Source: Bacillus weihaiensis (GTDB lineage: Bacteria > Bacillota > Bacilli > Bacillales > Bacillaceae). From it: 64,000 nucleotides of DNA. The stretch spans positions 744,001-808,000 of the forward strand of contig NZ_CP016020.1 of assembly GCF_001889165.1 (NCBI RefSeq). Reading direction: 5' to 3'. The notes under the pieces are model-generated. The model was given only the letters and a program-made list of their open reading frames with translations. It was not told the DNA's origin and ran no database searches. A program made the translations under genes and the position numbers. Positions 52,344 through 61,888 of this stretch are shown here, one piece after another. Position 1 is the first letter of the stretch. Each line of letters begins with the position of its first letter.

Positions 52344-53348
52344 GTGATCAATGTTGGTGGACTTGATTTTAGCTGGGATTTAGAAAAGGGGAGTTTTAAG
52401 TTTGAGGGAGATGATGCGGTTCTTTTCTGGATTTCGACAGCAATGAAATCATTTTTAGATACGATAGAAGAGATTTCAGGTGAAGAGGCATCAAATTTAG
52501 TGTTTGAGACAACAGGATTTCGACAAGGACTTGTGGTTGGTGAGTACTTTGAGAAGATGAAGGAACTAAGCGTTAGTCAAGCAGCAGATGCCATCACAGC
52601 GACCTATGCTTCAGCAGGTTGGGGTAAAATCATTATTAAAGACTTAAATTTTGAAACAAAAACATTGACTGTTTATATGAAAGATACATGGGAATACAAA
52701 ATCAATGTAGCTCAGGAAAAAACAAAAGGTGGTAACTTCTTTCCTGCCCATTTTGCAGGGATTTTCACAGGTTTATTTAATACACGTATTTGGTATACCA
52801 TTACTCAACAGCAAATGGAAGGCCATGACTATACCGTTGTTGAATATTTTCCTTCAGACGTCTCGATTACGAAGAATATTCACGAATTAGCAAGAAGAAA
52901 AGAATCAGAGCAGATAACCATGCTAGAAAATCTTGTTGAGGAGAAAACAAGAGAACTGAAGGAGTTAGTTAAGAAGCTGTCGTCACCAGTCATTCCGGTT
53001 TTAGAGGGGATCGTCGTTGTTCCTTTAATTGGGAAGTATGATATGGACCGAGCAGACGAACTAGTTATTAACACTCTACATAATCTACCCACCTATAAAG
53101 CAAGTTATCTTATATTAGATTTAACGGGTTTAGATAAGGATATGAATGAGTATTCGGTAAGCCTGATTGAAAAAGTCGCTTCCACTTCTTCTTTAATTGG
53201 AACTAAAACAATCTTAGTAGGGATATCTCCTGAATTAAGTCTAGCTATTACCAAATCAGGAATTAACCTATCCCAGTTCGATTGCTTTCAATCTCTGCAA
53301 CACGGAATTCACTTCAGTTTAGCGCAAATGGGAAGGAAGCTCATTTAA
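52344..53348 (+). CDS. Sensor protein with V4R-like domain and C-terminal STAS domain
   Basis: 334 aa from GTG 52344 (GGGGAG 10 bases and AAAGG 3 bases upstream); TTG 52326 is possible. Residues 1-175 resemble a V4R/heme-NO-binding-like sensor fold (TGFRQGLVVGEYFEKM, ATYASAGWGKIII, FFPAHFAGIFTGLF). A short coiled coil (180-205) leads to a STAS domain (about 208-325; PVIPVLEGIVVVPLIGKYDMDRA, YLILDLTGLD) like that of RsbR-type stressosome proteins. The Thr in DLTGL matches a phosphorylated RsbR position. No rsbS/rsbT gene is nearby. Cytoplasmic. Confidence 0.75.
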   Translation: MINVGGLDFSWDLEKGSFKFEGDDAVLFWISTAMKSFLDTIEEISGEEASNLVFETTGFRQGLVVGEYFEKMKELSVSQAADAITATYASAGWGKIIIKDLNFETKTLTVYMKDTWEYKINVAQEKTKGGNFFPAHFAGIFTGLFNTRIWYTITQQQMEGHDYTVVEYFPSDVSITKNIHELARRKESEQITMLENLVEEKTRELKELVKKLSSPVIPVLEGIVVVPLIGKYDMDRADELVINTLHNLPTYKASYLILDLTGLDKDMNEYSVSLIEKVASTSSLIGTKTILVGISPELSLAITKSGINLSQFDCFQSLQHGIHFSLAQMGRKLI

Positions 53349-53413
53349 AAAGGCTGTTTTCGTAGTCATACATTATTAATGGAAACAAAGTGGTACCACA
53401 TTGTTTATTGCTA

Positions 53414-53446
53414 CCCTCAGCTCTTTTTATGAGCTTGAGGGTTTTC
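53414..53446 (+). terminator. Terminator after the STAS gene
   Basis: CCCTCAGCTC pairs with GAGCTTGAGGG (one bulge), followed by TTTT. Confidence 0.65.
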
Positions 53447-53483
53447 AGTTTGTATTCGACAAAAACCGAGTGGGGACAGGCAC

Positions 53484-54605
53484 CTACTTCGCTTGTCCTG
53501 TATTCATGAACTCCATTTTTGGTGTGACTTTTAATTTTATTGTAGGGTACGTTTCGTCCCAGTTCAGTTGTTTCCATTGTTCGTAGGTGAGTTGATTGCG
53601 AATGAGTGCCCCGATTCCGAGTGGGTCTACGCCAAGTTCTTGGGTAAGTGTAAAGAATTCCTGTGATTTCGTTGTAAAGTATGTTTCCACGTCTTTCTCT
53701 AGCTTTTTTTGAACGTTTTCTTCATCCAATAGTTCGTCACCTGTGTATTCTAGGACACTTCCCTCTAAATGAATATTCAGTTCCACCGATATAGGTTGAT
53801 CCTTCTTCATTTCTAAGACCGTGTCAAAGTTTGACTTGCTATAATTAAAAACAAGCTGTATGGGGAAAGAGTTCTTCTCCTGTTCATTTTCATCATTTGC
53901 TTTTATTTCGATACTCATTGTCCCTTTTGGTACATCCTTTCGAAGAAAGAATAGGATAGCACTCATTTCAGGAGAAATTGAGCTGATGAATTTATCCTTT
54001 TTGAATAGAGCATATCCTTCTTGGGAGATATGATTTTCTTCTAAAATAAAATATGGTAAGAAGGGATCCACCCCATCATCTGACACATCTCTTAAAAATT
54101 GAAAAGCTGTAAAATTGAGCGACTCTTTTTCAAGGGTCCTTTTCTCTAAATAAGTTCGAATATATTTAGAGGTATCTGGCCCTTCTTTTTGCTTCTGAAA
54201 AAGGAAGGTAGCTGCTTTATCTTTTGTTACACAAAAAAAAGCTCTAGGACCAAGAGTTGGATCTCTCATAAAGGTATCTAATATATCATCTATGCCTTGT
54301 CTTGCTAATTCTTCTCCAAACATAGATACATTTAATTGACCACTTGTAATTTCTAAATTCGTCTCGTTTGATAAGGTCATTCTAGAATCTTTACTTGATT
54401 TTGCATTAGTTGATAGCACATCATAATGAACGGTACCTTCTCCACTAACAGTAGGGAAATTGATCGTTACGGTGATCGGCTTTTCTTCATCTTCAGAAAC
54501 ATCGTATGTGACGGTGTCAATCATAGCTAAATCATCAATAATTTGATTAGAGGCGCAGCCAGTACTAAAAAGTAAAATAAATATACTTAGGATAACTTGT
54601 TTCAT
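53484..54605 (-). CDS. Spore germination lipoprotein, GerAC/GerBC family
   Basis: 373 aa C subunit of a germinant receptor. Signal peptide with lipobox FSTGC (Cys17), so it is anchored on the outer face of the inner spore membrane. The family fold covers the rest, with conserved GEELARQGIDDILDTFMRDP and the C-terminal QELGVDPLGIGALIRNQ. Its start overlaps the end of the B-subunit gene by four bases. Confidence 0.94.
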   Translation of the reverse strand: MKQVILSIFILLFSTGCASNQIIDDLAMIDTVTYDVSEDEEKPITVTINFPTVSGEGTVHYDVLSTNAKSSKDSRMTLSNETNLEITSGQLNVSMFGEELARQGIDDILDTFMRDPTLGPRAFFCVTKDKAATFLFQKQKEGPDTSKYIRTYLEKRTLEKESLNFTAFQFLRDVSDDGVDPFLPYFILEENHISQEGYALFKKDKFISSISPEMSAILFFLRKDVPKGTMSIEIKANDENEQEKNSFPIQLVFNYSKSNFDTVLEMKKDQPISVELNIHLEGSVLEYTGDELLDEENVQKKLEKDVETYFTTKSQEFFTLTQELGVDPLGIGALIRNQLTYEQWKQLNWDETYPTIKLKVTPKMEFMNTGQAK

Positions 54606-55684
54606 GATGAAGAACCTTCCTTATTTTTCAGCTTTATCACTCCAATAATTGCAAGAAGAATGAGAGGGGTAATAATAGCGAAGCCAGTAATGATATAGGT
54701 GAACGCCTCTAACCACATATCGACCTCTCGTATAATATTAGGAATGAGGGAAATGAGATAACCTGAAATAAGAACAATACAAGTAATAAAAATGCGTTTA
54801 ACACGTTTTAGCGTATGCTGTAGTACTTCTTGACCTGCCCAAAAGTACATCACAATTGTGATTAGAACTTTTAAAGCAAATAAGGAAAAGATTAAATTTT
54901 CTACACGTTCAATAAAAGGGAATTTAATAAATTCCAATAGAGTAATAACAGGATACATATCCTCTAATAATTGATTAAAGCTGTAGAAACCGAAGGAAAT
55001 GAAGGTTACGGAAAAATAAATGATAAATGTGATGCTATTTCCAATATAAAGACCTTTAGTCCAGTTTTTTTCGACATATGGAAAAAGAAGCAAGCCAAGT
55101 TCATAGCCTAAAAAAGCGGTGAAAATATTGAAGCCACCCTCAATTAGATTTGTCTCTCCTTTGAAGAAGAATGGGGTGAGTCTTGTGAAACTAAATTCTG
55201 GTATATGGTAGGCAAGCAGGAACATTGTCCATATGGTCATAAAAAATAAGACGACTGTTGTTTTTGCAATATGATAAATAGTGCCCTTTAGCATAAGGAA
55301 ACAAAGGGTAATAGCCATACCCATAAACATATATACAGGTGTTTCATGATAAAAAAGCATCTTTAAAATGAAAATATATTTTTTCGTGACCATAATGGCG
55401 AAAATGATAAATGCCGTGGCTATGACAAGATAGAAAGGAACGACTAGCCAAAACGGCAAAACTTGCTCAAGAATGTGAAAAATTGATTTGCCCTTCCCAA
55501 ACTTGTAAACAAGTGCAATTAAGAAGAGATTAATGGTCACAACAACAAAAATAATGATCAGTCCAGCCCACCCATTCATCCCAAACGTTTCAGCAGTCAA
55601 GCGAGGTATACTAAATAGTGTCACACCTGACTGGATCATATATATCAAAATTGCAACCTGAAAGGGATGGAGTTTTTCCTTCAT
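54602..55684 (-). CDS. Spore germination permease subunit, GerAB/GerBB family
   Basis: 360 aa, about ten TM segments, of the amino-acid-transporter-like GerAB family. HPFQVAILIYMIQSGVTLFSIPR and AFLGYELGLLLFPYVEK are typical. The B subunit forms the germinant-binding site in known receptors. It lies 8 bases after the A-subunit gene and overlaps the C-subunit gene. Confidence 0.94.
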   Translation of the reverse strand: MKEKLHPFQVAILIYMIQSGVTLFSIPRLTAETFGMNGWAGLIIIFVVVTINLFLIALVYKFGKGKSIFHILEQVLPFWLVVPFYLVIATAFIIFAIMVTKKYIFILKMLFYHETPVYMFMGMAITLCFLMLKGTIYHIAKTTVVLFFMTIWTMFLLAYHIPEFSFTRLTPFFFKGETNLIEGGFNIFTAFLGYELGLLLFPYVEKNWTKGLYIGNSITFIIYFSVTFISFGFYSFNQLLEDMYPVITLLEFIKFPFIERVENLIFSLFALKVLITIVMYFWAGQEVLQHTLKRVKRIFITCIVLISGYLISLIPNIIREVDMWLEAFTYIITGFAIITPLILLAIIGVIKLKNKEGSSS

Positions 55685-55692
55685 AAGTCCTC

Positions 55693-57195
55693 CTACTTTT
55701 TCATTTTGTTTACATCATCATTTTTGGTATTCGTTTCATGAGGGCGGTTTTTAACGTACATATATGGAGCTCTCACAAGAGAATCTAACCAATCAGAAAA
55801 AAATGTAGGTGAAACTGGGATGAAATAAGGTGTTTTTAAGGTTGTAAGACCCGTTATATGAACAATGAATAAACCAATTCCAAAGACTAAGCCAATATTC
55901 CCCCAAAAACCGGCCAATAAAATAAGAGAAAAACGCAAGATTCTAATGGATGCACTCATCGTATAATTTGGAATAACAAAAGAAGAAATCGCCGAAACGG
56001 CTACTGCAATGATTAAGATATTGCTTGTTATCCCTGCTTCCACAGCTGCTTGACCAATGACGATTCCCCCTACAATCCCAATTGTCTGTCCAATTTTAGT
56101 AGGTAAACGTGCGCCAGCTTCCCGTAATAGCTCTATAACAATTTCTAGGAATAATGCCTCAATTAACGGTGGAAAAGGTACCTTACTTCTCGATTCAAGA
56201 AGGCTGGCTAGTAATGGCTGTGGAATCATCTCATAGTGAAACGTAGTGACAGATACATAAATAGCAGTAAATGAGATCGTAATTAATAAGGCAAAATATC
56301 TAAGTAACCTAATAAATGTGCCCGTAAGCCAGCGTTGACTGTAATCATCAACAGACTGAAAAAAATCAAAGAAACTTACAGGTGCACAAAATGCATAAGG
56401 GCTTTCATCAACTAAACCAATGACCTTACCACCCAATAATTTAGAAGCTACTACGTCTGGTCTTTCTGTTGTAAAGTATTGAGGGAAAGGAGAGAAAGGA
56501 TTATCATCAATTAACTGAATTAATATATTTGTGTCTAAAACTCCAGTCACTTCAACATCAGCTATTCGATCCTTTAGATCTTGAACAAGGGTAGGTTGAA
56601 CAATATCCTCTAAATATACAAGAATAACATTGGTTTTCGTCACCTCACCAACTGTTAACTTTACAGCTTTTAAGTGGGAGCTTTTTATTTTCTTACGAAT
56701 AAGAGATAAATTCACTTTACTCGATTCAATAAATGCCTCATGAGGTCCAAGTATAACGGACTCTGTCTCGGATTCTTGAATGGAGCGTGTTTCCCCATCA
56801 CTTACTGATAAGTAATACACTTTACCTCCATGATCAACTACACAATTACCATTTAACACTTCAATAACGGCTTCTTTATTGGAATAGATTTCTTCTAGGT
56901 CTGAGTTTTTAATAAATGCCTCTACATCGTCTGCCTCTTGATCCTTCAATTGTTGAATAAATTGATTGACCATATTTTGATCAACTAATTCCTCAAAATA
57001 TAAATATCGAACTCCATTAACATACATTTCTCTATTAATAATATCTAAGCTGTTGTCAAACTGTTTCGCAATATGATTGAAATCTAACTTGTCGTTTAAT
57101 GTGGTGTGTTTAGGTTGATCAGGAGAATCCTCATTCTCTGAGTTACTTTCAGCTGGCTTTAAAATTAAGTGGCGAAGACCTGAGATGATATTCAT
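55693..57195 (-). CDS. Spore germination protein A subunit, GerAA family
   Basis: 500 aa. Two-part cytoplasmic N-terminal region (about 1-290), then TM segments at about 300-325, 385-410, 415-440 and 445-470. Family motifs include LRYFALLITISFTAIYVSVTTFHYEMIPQPLL, PFPPLIEALFLEIVIELLREAGARLPTKIGQTIGIVGGIVIGQAAVEA. First gene of the gerA-B-C operon. The C-terminus is basic. I find no clear SigG promoter by eye. Confidence 0.95.
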   Translation of the reverse strand: MNIISGLRHLILKPAESNSENEDSPDQPKHTTLNDKLDFNHIAKQFDNSLDIINREMYVNGVRYLYFEELVDQNMVNQFIQQLKDQEADDVEAFIKNSDLEEIYSNKEAVIEVLNGNCVVDHGGKVYYLSVSDGETRSIQESETESVILGPHEAFIESSKVNLSLIRKKIKSSHLKAVKLTVGEVTKTNVILVYLEDIVQPTLVQDLKDRIADVEVTGVLDTNILIQLIDDNPFSPFPQYFTTERPDVVASKLLGGKVIGLVDESPYAFCAPVSFFDFFQSVDDYSQRWLTGTFIRLLRYFALLITISFTAIYVSVTTFHYEMIPQPLLASLLESRSKVPFPPLIEALFLEIVIELLREAGARLPTKIGQTIGIVGGIVIGQAAVEAGITSNILIIAVAVSAISSFVIPNYTMSASIRILRFSLILLAGFWGNIGLVFGIGLFIVHITGLTTLKTPYFIPVSPTFFSDWLDSLVRAPYMYVKNRPHETNTKNDDVNKMKK

Positions 57196-57371
57196 GGTAA
57201 AACCTCACAATGCTTAATGAGCTTTCCTTATCTTCTGTCAAGAAAGTTTGGTTTATTCATAAAGTTGGTAAGGTAGGATTTTTTTGTTTGAAGAATGAAG
57301 TTTTTGAATGAAAAGAGGTGGGGAATTTTTAAAAATAGGGGATGCTTTGAAAAGGAAATCACCTCTAGTGG

Positions 57372-57406
57372 AAAAAAGACTGAAGGCTTAAGTTTGGCTT
57401 CAGTCT
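57372..57406 (-). terminator. Terminator of the CapA-like gene
   Basis: On the minus strand AGACTGAAG pairs with CTTCAGTCT, followed by six T (plus-strand A run 57372-57377). Confidence 0.85.
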
Positions 57407-57436
57407 AAGATCACATGCACAAAAGGTGAGTGCATG

Positions 57437-58621
57437 CTAATGTAGTGAAAATTGTAGCTCAGGTAGCCATTGATTCATATGTGACTTTATCTCCTTGTAG
57501 AGCTTCTGCATATTTGGTTCAGTTTCGAGTGGCGAGACAAAATAGTTCTCGTTAACATAGGTAGGTACAAAAACGGGATTCTTAATAGTAATTGTTTCTT
57601 TATCATTTTCTAGGGTTTTTTCAACTGTTATTTGCATGACGCCACCAATGTCTCTGTAATCTTCAGTTTGTCCTGATAAGAAATTTCCAAGCGAGTATGC
57701 AACAAAAGTTCGCTCACCATTTTCACGCTCAAACCATTCCATTGGCTGCAAGACATGTGGGTGATGTCCAATAATGATATCAGCACCAGCGTTAGCAGTG
57801 TAAGCTACAACATTTTTTTGGAAGTCATTTGGCATCCGTTCATATTCTTTACCAAAATGAAGACTCACTACAACGATGTCAGCATTCTTTTTTGCTTCTT
57901 TGATATCGTTCCGAATCGTTTCCTCTTCAATATAATTTACTAAATAAGGTTTACCTTTAGGAGGGGTGATCCCATTGGTCCCATAGGTGTAAGCTAAAAA
58001 GGCAAAAGAAATATCGTTCTTATCTATTATTCGAATTTTGTTACGGTCGTCAGTTGATTCATAAGAGCCAGTGTAAACCATATTAAGCTCTTTCCAATGG
58101 GAAATACCGCTTTTAATAGCTTTTTCACCACGATCTAATGTATGGTTGTTTGCCAATGTAACCACGTCAATACCAATCTCCTTGAGGGTATCCCCAACCT
58201 CGAATGGACTGTTGAAGGATGGGTAGGAAGATAACCCAATCTCCTGACCGCCAATCACCGTTTCTTGATTGGCAATGGTAAGATCAGAGCTTTCTGTTAA
58301 TTGCTGAACCTCTTTTACATAAGGCATGAAATCATATTCCCCATTTTCTAATTTAGCAGGCTCGTAGACTCGGTCATGTATCAAAATATCTCCAATGGCA
58401 GCAATTGTTGCAGATGTTGTGTGCTTTTCCTCTTTCTGTATTTGTTCTTGTTCTTGTAATGGCTTTGGGATGTCTTCTATTTGAGAAGAAGGAGGTTTAT
58501 TTTCGACACCTTTTTTCAAAATTGTAGACTCCGTATTTTTCGTTTGCTGACTATTTACATAAAAAGTAATACCAGACAAAATGACAATAAAAATAGCTAT
58601 GTATATGATAACCTTTTTCAA
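57437..58621 (-). CDS. CapA/PgsA-like capsule-synthesis family protein
   Basis: 394 aa metallophosphatase-fold protein of the PGA_cap family. A signal anchor at 5-24 faces the domain outward. Conserved blocks: IAAIGDILIHDRVYE, LTIANQETVIGG, VVTLANNHTLDRGEKAI, VVVSLHFGKEYERMPN and GHHPHVLQPMEW, the last giving the His cluster of the metal site. The TTG start follows GAGGGTG by 7 bases. It stands alone with no pgsBC-type synthase, so a role in poly-gamma-glutamate cannot be assumed. Confidence 0.9.
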   Translation of the reverse strand: MKKVIIYIAIFIVILSGITFYVNSQQTKNTESTILKKGVENKPPSSQIEDIPKPLQEQEQIQKEEKHTTSATIAAIGDILIHDRVYEPAKLENGEYDFMPYVKEVQQLTESSDLTIANQETVIGGQEIGLSSYPSFNSPFEVGDTLKEIGIDVVTLANNHTLDRGEKAIKSGISHWKELNMVYTGSYESTDDRNKIRIIDKNDISFAFLAYTYGTNGITPPKGKPYLVNYIEEETIRNDIKEAKKNADIVVVSLHFGKEYERMPNDFQKNVVAYTANAGADIIIGHHPHVLQPMEWFERENGERTFVAYSLGNFLSGQTEDYRDIGGVMQITVEKTLENDKETITIKNPVFVPTYVNENYFVSPLETEPNMQKLYKEIKSHMNQWLPELQFSLH

Positions 58622-58802
58622 ATGAATACACCCTCAAAATAAAGTATGTACCTATATTTTATCACTAGTAGATTTGACTAAACCTTTTTTTCGACAAAAG
58701 ATTAGGAATGGGGACCGGAAATGTATAAGGTCAGTGTGAAAGAGCGAAATTAGGAATTTGCAAGAGCGAAAGAGCGAAAGAGCGAAATTTGTCGTACTGA
58801 CC

Positions 58803-58908
58803 CGAATCGCGGATAGAGCGTGTAAAATCGCGGATAGAGCACCCATAATCGCGGATAGAGCGTGTAAAATCGCGGATAGATCATCCATAATCGCGGATAG
58901 AACGTGAG
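58803..58908 (+). repeat. 21-bp tandem repeat array 3
   Basis: Five units with core AATCGCGGATAGA in a 21-bp period; GAGCGTGTAA and GAGCACCCAT type 3' halves alternate. Same orientation as the first array. A short run of AGAGCGAA repeats (58742-58790) precedes it. Confidence 0.93.
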
Positions 58909-58924
58909 AAGTAACGGGAAGTAC

Positions 58925-59165
58925 GTGAAATTCAAGGGTAAAACACAAAAAACAGAGAACGAACCTGAAATTCAAGTCTAAACCATCAAAAAAAGTCAAA
59001 TGCCCCCGTATTTTAAGAGTAGAACATCAAAAAAGAATCAAACGTCTCGCCTTTCAAGAGTAGAACATCAAAAAAATCAAACGCCGCCGCCTTTCACGAG
59101 TAGGACATCAAAAAATAGGCAAACTGTTCAACATTTCAAGAGTAGCCCACCAAAAACAAACAATC
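58925..59165 (+). repeat. Degenerate about 41-bp tandem repeats
   Basis: Six imperfect units with the consensus TTTCAAGAGTAGAACATCAA followed by an A-rich and a C-rich part. They directly follow the 21-bp array. The frame at 59000-59227 is a translation of these repeats, not a gene. Confidence 0.75.
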
Positions 59166-59176
59166 CCCCCACCAAC

Positions 59177-59226
59177 AAAAAAGAGAAGAAGCAACTTTCT
59201 AGAACCGAAAGCTTGCTCTTCTCTTA
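59177..59226 (-). terminator. Terminator of the MFS pump gene
   Basis: On the minus strand AAGAGAAGAGCAAGCTTTC pairs with GAAAGTTGCTTCTTCTCTT (one internal mismatch zone), followed by T6. Confidence 0.85.
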
Positions 59227-59235
59227 AATGATTCT

Positions 59236-60744
59236 TTATACTAATTCCTCTGTTAATGATACTTCTTTCTTCTTTTCATCAGCAGGCTGTGGGCGCTTGA
59301 TAAAGAAGGCGAAGGCTAATGCGATAGCGGCAATGAAAACTGAGACCAAGAAGGAGTCGTTTATTCCCTCAAGTGTGGCTTTCATCATTAGCTGGTGTTG
59401 CATTTCAGCTAAAGCTTCTGCACTAGGTTGTTCAGTCATCGTGGCCTTTGCTGACTCAATCATTTCTTCTGCATGGAATTTAGTTCGACTAGACATAACC
59501 GATACAAGTAGGGCGGTACCAATTGCGCCCGATACTTGGGAAAGAGTGCTGTTCATTGCCGTACCATGCGGATTTAATCGTTGTGGAAGCTGATTTAATC
59601 CGTTTGTCATAACTGGCATCATGACCATGGACATTCCAAACATTCTTATCGTATACATGATGATTAACGTCGAGTATTCGGTTGTTTCTGTTAGTTGACT
59701 GAATGAAAAGGTTGTAGCTACAGTGATGACTAATCCTGTGATCGCGAGCACTTTTGCTCCGTATTTATCAAAGAGTTTCCCAGTAATAGGTGACATGATC
59801 CCCATTACAATTGCACCTGGTAGAAGCAATAAGCCAGAATCTAAAGGAGAGATGCCTCTTAACTGCTGAAGATAAATAGGCATTAAAATCATCGCTGAGA
59901 ACATTGCCATATTTAGAGTAATGGAAATAACAGAGCTTAAGGCAAACATCGGGTACTTATACACTCTAAAATCAAGCATAGGCTTCTCTAACTTATATTG
60001 ACGAAGTATGAAGAAAATTAAACCAATGACTCCAGCAATCAGCGTGCCATATACCTCAACGTCATCCCAGCCCTTGGCACCTGCTGAACTAAATCCATAC
60101 AGTAGACCTCCAAACCCTATTGTTGAAAAGATGAGCGAAAGAGTATCTATAGTAAGATTTACTTTTTCTTTTGTATCCTTTAGCTTGAAAAAAGCGAAAA
60201 GCAAAACAAGGACAGCGATTGGCAGAATCATATAAAATAATGTTCGCCAGTGATAATTTTGAACAATCCAGCCTGAGAGAGTCGGACCAATTGCAGGTGC
60301 GAAAATCATAACTAATCCTAAAACACCCATTGCCCCTCCGCGTTTTTCAACAGGGAAGCTACTTAGCAAGACGTTCATTAATAAAGGCATCATAACAGCA
60401 GAACCTGATGCTTGAACCATTCTTCCTGCTAGTAACAGTGGAAAGCTATCTGCAATACTTGCAACAAATGTGCCGAGAGTAAATAATAGCATTGCCGATA
60501 TAAACAGATGTCTTACTGAAAACTTCTGAATGAGAAAGGCTGTTGTAGGAATGAGAATTCCATTGACTAGCATGTAACCTGTTGCCAGCCATTGGATGGT
60601 AGTTTCCGTTACGTTCAAGTCCTCCATCATTGATGGAAGAGCAACATTTAATAATGTTGAATTCAATATTGAAACAAATGCACCTGCCAAAAGGATTGCA
60701 ATAATCCCATAGGGTGATTTATCGATCGTACTTGATTGTTTCAT
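59236..60744 (-). CDS. DHA2-family MFS multidrug exporter
   Basis: 502 aa with 14 TM segments, EmrB/QacA type. Motif A-like stretch in FLIQKFSVRHLFISAM, motif C-like GLVMIFAPAIGPTLSGWIVQNYHWRTLFY and the motif near NSTLLNVALPSMMEDL are intact. Likely proton-driven drug export, as in B. subtilis LmrB; substrate unknown. GGAGGAAC precedes the ATG. A TetR gene is divergently placed 206 bases away. Confidence 0.93.
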   Translation of the reverse strand: MKQSSTIDKSPYGIIAILLAGAFVSILNSTLLNVALPSMMEDLNVTETTIQWLATGYMLVNGILIPTTAFLIQKFSVRHLFISAMLLFTLGTFVASIADSFPLLLAGRMVQASGSAVMMPLLMNVLLSSFPVEKRGGAMGVLGLVMIFAPAIGPTLSGWIVQNYHWRTLFYMILPIAVLVLLFAFFKLKDTKEKVNLTIDTLSLIFSTIGFGGLLYGFSSAGAKGWDDVEVYGTLIAGVIGLIFFILRQYKLEKPMLDFRVYKYPMFALSSVISITLNMAMFSAMILMPIYLQQLRGISPLDSGLLLLPGAIVMGIMSPITGKLFDKYGAKVLAITGLVITVATTFSFSQLTETTEYSTLIIMYTIRMFGMSMVMMPVMTNGLNQLPQRLNPHGTAMNSTLSQVSGAIGTALLVSVMSSRTKFHAEEMIESAKATMTEQPSAEALAEMQHQLMMKATLEGINDSFLVSVFIAAIALAFAFFIKRPQPADEKKKEVSLTEELV

Positions 60745-60857
60745 GGTGTTCCTCCTTATATAAACTAGGGGTTCATTTTTTTGTACAGTTATTCTAATAC
60801 ATTATCTTACTCCCCTTTTTTCTATTTGGCAACTAAAGAATATTGGATGTGAGAGGA

Positions 60858-60886
60858 TTGTGATGGAGATTAAAATAAGATAGTAT
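60858..60886 (+). promoter_or_regulatory. SigA-type promoter of the divergent TetR gene
   Basis: TTGTGA (60858-60863), spacer 17, TAGTAT (60881-60886), 65 bases before the start codon. Confidence 0.6.
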
Positions 60887-60950
60887 GTTTCATATAGAAG
60901 AGAGCACGAATACATCAAAAAAATGTGAAGAATGAAGTAGGGAGCAAAAG

Positions 60951-61844
60951 ATGAATGAACGTAAACAACAAGTAATAAAAAAAGCGCACGAACTATTTAT
61001 AAATAAGGGATTTCAGGCGACTTCCATACAAGATATCCTTGAGTACAGTGGAATTTCAAAGGGCACGTTCTATAACTACTTCTCATCTAAGAATGAACTT
61101 TTTAAGGAAGTATTCAGTTCACTACGGGATAAGTTAGAGGAAGAAAGAAATAAACTTTTAATTGGAGAAAATCTATCAGATTTAGAAGTATTCATTCAAC
61201 AAGTAACATTAATGATGAAGATCAATAAAAAAAATAAACTATTCTCGCTCATTGAAGAAGTTTATGTTTCAAATGATCCAGATTTAAAGGACTTTATTAA
61301 ACGAAGTCAATACTTAACAATTAGTTGGCTGTATGAACGATTTTTAGATATGTTTGGAGAAGACAGTCGTCCTTACTTATTAGATTGTGCCATCCTATTT
61401 ATGGGGATGCTACAGCACACGTTTCAGTACAATGTCTTAGTAAAGGGTGAACAGCTTAATCATACTGAGATTATTCGCTATTGTGTCGAAAGGCTTAAAA
61501 GAATTGTTGATGATGTCCAAGAACAAAAGGTGCAGCTTTTAGAGCCAAGTCTACTGTCAACTTGGTTACCTGAATTAATGAATTCGGAAAACCATGAGAT
61601 AGTAAAAATGACGACTCTTTCTGAAAACCTAAAAAAGAGTGTGAGTGAAATTATTTCTGACCAAACGACTCAAGAGACTTGTTTACAGCTGATTGATTTT
61701 ATCTATGAAGAATTTTTGAATACAAAGAAAACAAGGATGTTTTTAATTGAAAGTGCACTCTTATCCTTGTCGATGAATAAGAATTTAAAAGAGCGAGAAG
61801 AGTTTGTACTTTACAAGGAATTTCTAGTAAATAAAGATAATTAG
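60951..61844 (+). CDS. TetR-family regulator, likely of the MFS pump
   Basis: 297 aa, longer than most TetR proteins (about 190-220). The helix-turn-helix is KKAHELFINKGFQATSIQDILEYSGISKGTFYNYFSSKNELFK. After the usual ligand domain (to about 190) there is an extra helical segment of about 100 residues. AGGGAG precedes the ATG. Divergent placement suggests it represses the adjacent exporter; it is followed 44 bases later by a DeoR gene. Confidence 0.92.
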   Translation: MNERKQQVIKKAHELFINKGFQATSIQDILEYSGISKGTFYNYFSSKNELFKEVFSSLRDKLEEERNKLLIGENLSDLEVFIQQVTLMMKINKKNKLFSLIEEVYVSNDPDLKDFIKRSQYLTISWLYERFLDMFGEDSRPYLLDCAILFMGMLQHTFQYNVLVKGEQLNHTEIIRYCVERLKRIVDDVQEQKVQLLEPSLLSTWLPELMNSENHEIVKMTTLSENLKKSVSEIISDQTTQETCLQLIDFIYEEFLNTKKTRMFLIESALLSLSMNKNLKEREEFVLYKEFLVNKDN

Positions 61845-61888
61845 GGCTTTTATTATAAAAAAAATCGTAGAATGGGAGGATAGAGTGA

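Noticed and set aside
57196-57260. SigG promoter before the ger operon
   Set aside because: TGAATA is present but no matching -10 element at the right distance could be seen.
58652-59227. Frames across array 3 and the 41-bp repeats
   Set aside because: Repeat-derived composition on both strands and no family resemblance.
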